From positions 1 to 38,051 of the forward strand of contig PWLE01000033.1 of the NCBI GenBank assembly GCA_003559495.1: a DNA stretch of 38,051 bases. Reading direction: 5' to 3'. The notes below the pieces were generated by a model. That model saw only the letters and a list, made by a program, of their open reading frames with translations, was not told where the DNA came from and ran no database searches. Of the stretch, positions 35,355 to 38,051 are shown in pieces. Position numbers and translations under genes: made by a program. This stretch comes from Mollicutes bacterium (GTDB lineage Bacteria > Bacillota_I > Bacilli_A > RF39 > UBA660). Positions within the stretch are counted from its first letter, which is position 1. Every line of letters begins with the position of its first letter.

Positions 35355-36671
35355 ATGAAAAGAATTCTAATTTTAATTTTAACAAAAATAATCGCCTTCA
35401 TCCTTTTTAAAATACAAAAAAACAGTGATTTGCCTGGCCTTATTGCTCTTAAATTAGATCGCGCTATTATTAGTTATTTCACTCTCCCGCAAAATACTAT
35501 TTTTGTTAGTGGTACGAACATTAAATCAGCCGTTGCTAATAATATTTATCAAATATATACTAAAGAAGGATATAACGTTGCTGAAAACGCTTTTAGTTCA
35601 AACCATTATCTCGGCGTCTTAACCTATTTAATTAAAAACAGCAACTTATTTGGAAAAATAAAACCTAATATCCTTGTTTTAAAAGTTGATACTCTTGCTT
35701 TAGAAAATATTTTATCAAAACTAACCCCTAGCCACCTCATAGTTACTAACTTATCACGCGAACAATCAATGATAACCGGCCACTTTGAAGAAACTTTTAT
35801 AAAAATTAAAAACAATATTAAAGAGCCCACGAAGCTTATTTTAAACGCCGATGATCCCTTAGTTTTTAGTTTAAGTCTTCATTATAAAGGTAATATAACT
35901 TACTTTGGTATTGAAAATAATTTTAACAATCAAAACACTACCTTAGATTATGATGATAATCTAGATTTTCTCTACTGTCCTATTTGTGATACAAAATTAA
36001 TTTATGAAAAAATCTTCTATAATAATATTGGTCATTATCACTGTCCTCAAAATCATTATACCCGCCCCACGCCACAATATCCTGTTACAATTGATAATCA
36101 AGAAACTTGTCTTATTAATCAACAAAAAATAAAACTTAGCGAACCTGTTTTATATCATGTTTATAATTTAGCAGCCACCTATACTCTTTTAAAAGAACAA
36201 GTTTTAATCGATAACGAAAAAATTATCAATCATTTAAATAATATCAAAGATATTACAATTGAAAAATATCAACACCACAATAAAAATTTTTTCTTCCCGC
36301 CAACTAAAACAACCAATCCTGTTTCCTACTATCATATATTAGATTACATTAGCAAACAAAAAACACCAATTACACTTGTAATAGGCTATCAAAGGTTAAG
36401 TAACGAATATATTGAAAATGATGTTTCTTGGCTTTGGGATGTTAAATTTGAATTAATTAACAATGATTATATAAAAAATATTATTTGCTTAGAAAAATAC
36501 GCTTATGATATCGCCCTTCGCTTAAAATATGCTAATTTTAATCCTGATCGAATTACCATTATTAAAAATGAGCAAAAATTTTTAAAAAATCTTGATGAGT
36601 ATACTAGTGAAAACATTTATTTTTTAACTTGTGATAATTTAACAAAAAAATTCAAAAAGAAAGGGAAATGA
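35355..36671 (+). CDS. murT: MurT-like Mur ligase family protein (divergent)
   Basis: Mur ligase core with LILNADDPLVFSL, Zn-ribbon-like CPICDTKL...HYHCPQNH, C-terminal DUF1727-type NDVSWLWDVKFE and AYDIALRLKYA; adjacent gatD-like gene. Confidence 0.85.
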   Translation: MKRILILILTKIIAFILFKIQKNSDLPGLIALKLDRAIISYFTLPQNTIFVSGTNIKSAVANNIYQIYTKEGYNVAENAFSSNHYLGVLTYLIKNSNLFGKIKPNILVLKVDTLALENILSKLTPSHLIVTNLSREQSMITGHFEETFIKIKNNIKEPTKLILNADDPLVFSLSLHYKGNITYFGIENNFNNQNTTLDYDDNLDFLYCPICDTKLIYEKIFYNNIGHYHCPQNHYTRPTPQYPVTIDNQETCLINQQKIKLSEPVLYHVYNLAATYTLLKEQVLIDNEKIINHLNNIKDITIEKYQHHNKNFFFPPTKTTNPVSYYHILDYISKQKTPITLVIGYQRLSNEYIENDVSWLWDVKFELINNDYIKNIICLEKYAYDIALRLKYANFNPDRITIIKNEQKFLKNLDEYTSENIYFLTCDNLTKKFKKKGK

Positions 36672-36675
36672 TAAG

Positions 36676-37341
36676 ATGACTATTAAAATTGCTTATTTAT
36701 ATTACGATCTATTAAATTTAAATGGTGAAAATGGCAATATAAAAATTTTAAAACAACAACTGGAAAAACAAAACATTAAAGTTGAATTAGTGCTTTTAAC
36801 AACTACTGATAATATTATCGGAGAATCCTATGATTTATTTTATATTGGTGGCGGAACCGAAAACCATCTCCGAATTGCCTTAAAACATTTGCAAAAACAT
36901 CAACAAACAATTCATCAAGCAATTGAAAACCATAAATTCTTTTTGGTCACTGGTAACTCATTGGAACTTTTCGGGAAAAAAGGCATTGGCATTTTTGATT
37001 TTGAAGAACAAACAGCTGAAAAACCTTTTCAAGAAGTAATTTTAGAAACTGATTTTGTTGGCAAAGGAATTATCGGACTTTTAAATCAAAAAAAAGATAT
37101 TATCGAAACAAAATATCCTTTTTTCAAAAACTCACAACAAGGAATTCATTATATTAATTTTTTCGCCCCCAAAGTTTTCGGACCTATTTTTGCCAAAAAC
37201 CCTTTATTTTTAGAATTTTTCCTTAAACAATTAGTTTTGTTTAAATATCCTTTTTTTACTTTCCAACCAATTGAATTTGAATTTGAAGAAATGGCTTATT
37301 ATAATTATCAAAAACTAATGCATAAAAAATTAGTTGAATAA
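36676..37341 (+). CDS. gatD: GatD-like class I glutamine amidotransferase-fold protein lacking catalytic residues
   Basis: LYYDLLNLNGENGNIKILKQQLEKQNIKVE, YDLFYIGGGTE, ELFGKKGIGIFDF, GIHYINFF...FGPIFAKNP align by eye along GatD; no Cys anywhere in the protein. Confidence 0.8.
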   Translation: MTIKIAYLYYDLLNLNGENGNIKILKQQLEKQNIKVELVLLTTTDNIIGESYDLFYIGGGTENHLRIALKHLQKHQQTIHQAIENHKFFLVTGNSLELFGKKGIGIFDFEEQTAEKPFQEVILETDFVGKGIIGLLNQKKDIIETKYPFFKNSQQGIHYINFFAPKVFGPIFAKNPLFLEFFLKQLVLFKYPFFTFQPIEFEFEEMAYYNYQKLMHKKLVE

Positions 37342-37342
37342 A

Positions 37343-37365
37343 AAAACTTAGCTTAGCTAAGTTTT
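37343..37365. terminator. Bidirectional terminator between convergent genes
   Basis: Perfect AAAACTTAGC-TTA-GCTAAGTTTT hairpin with A- and T-rich flanks. Confidence 0.85.
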
Positions 37366-38051
37366 ATTTTTTCCACATCTTCCAAACTCATATTAGCAGC
37401 GGCATTTTGAAAATATTCTTCAACTGATTCTAACTCTGGATACTCTAAACCGGTTTCACTAATATAACTTGGATCACTACACAAACATAATTGAAAATTT
37501 TCTAGTTCCTCGGGTGTTATATTTTCTTTTTTCAAAAAAGCATCAATAATTGCTTTTTGCGTCTGCGCATAATTACTTTTCTTGCTTTTCTTGCGATAAT
37601 GATAATTATAATCTAATAACTCAATAATTTTTTTAACATCTTTAACTTCATTTGGTAAAAAACCAGTTTTATCATTAACAACAAAATCAACGACTCGTTC
37701 TAATCCATAACAATTTGATAATAAATTTAAAATGTTCTCTTCTTCAACTAAAGCAAAATTATCCAAATTACCATTACTATTATTAACTAACAATGAAGCT
37801 AAGCCTTTTGTTAATGCTGGTGAGTTATTTTTCATTTCGCTAGCAAGCATTTCTACTAGTAAAAAATGACGATAATCTCCATCTTGTTCCTTTCCCAAAG
37901 AAACAACAATTTTTTCATTCTTTTCGTTCATAATTAAAGGCTCTGGTTGAACAAAACCACTTTGGCTTTTCACTTCTAAATTATCTAGTTTGTCCATCTT
38001 TGCTGTTAAAGAAGTTTGCAATTCATTAAAAACTTCTTCTTGTTGTAAATA
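37353..38051 (-). CDS. Protein of unknown function, N-terminus beyond right window edge
   Basis: Frame stays open upstream of the ORF-track start (YLQQEEVFNELQTSLTAK...) to the window edge; no recognised motif. Confidence 0.6.
   Translation of the reverse strand, partial: YLQQEEVFNELQTSLTAKMDKLDNLEVKSQSGFVQPEPLIMNEKNEKIVVSLGKEQDGDYRHFLLVEMLASEMKNNSPALTKGLASLLVNNSNGNLDNFALVEEENILNLLSNCYGLERVVDFVVNDKTGFLPNEVKDVKKIIELLDYNYHYRKKSKKSNYAQTQKAIIDAFLKKENITPEELENFQLCLCSDPSYISETGLEYPELESVEEYFQNAAANMSLEDVEKIKLS

Noticed and set aside
1-38051. CRISPR arrays, rRNA, tRNA, transposases, prophage genes
   Set aside because: None seen: no regularly spaced repeats, no tRNA/rRNA signatures, and no integrase or transposase motifs in the ORFs.

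Overview
38 kb window of a low-GC genome that looks like Bacilli/Tenericutes. TGA is used as a normal stop (e.g. rnfA, rnfD), so the genetic code appears to be table 11. From about 1 to 35.2 kb all credible genes are on the minus strand. They are mostly housekeeping: rseP-cdsA-uppS, a YibE/F transporter with two exported proteins, pheT-pheS, an Rnf-type electron-transport operon, a Clp-type AAA+ ATPase, rnhB, pcm, leuS, a GH31-family protein, pyk, ileS, divIVA, sepF, glyS, recO, era, cdd, dgkA, ybeY and a VanZ-family gene. A plus-strand island at 35.3-37.3 kb encodes a MurT/GatD-like pair. The most unusual content is: (1) a compacted Rnf operon, with an FMN-binding RnfG-like domain fused to the RnfD C-terminus, a 92-aa RnfB lacking the ferredoxin domain, an RnfC with eroded motifs, and two tiny translationally coupled ORFs missing from the ORF track (a 30-aa TM peptide in the rnfG position and a 36-aa TM peptide with a CxCxxCxxC-type tail between rnfA and rnfB); (2) a GatD-like protein with no cysteine at all and with the catalytic-His position changed, paired with a MurT whose P-loop is altered; (3) a GH31 glycosidase homologue in which both expected catalytic Asp positions appear substituted (N and K); (4) an unusually short glyS T-box leader, preceded by a separate promoter-driven structured region; (5) a single-AAA+ Clp protein with an unrecognised N-terminal domain and an IGF loop; (6) a tail-anchored, endonuclease-IV-like TIM-barrel protein. 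All assignments come from reading motifs by eye; no database search was possible.
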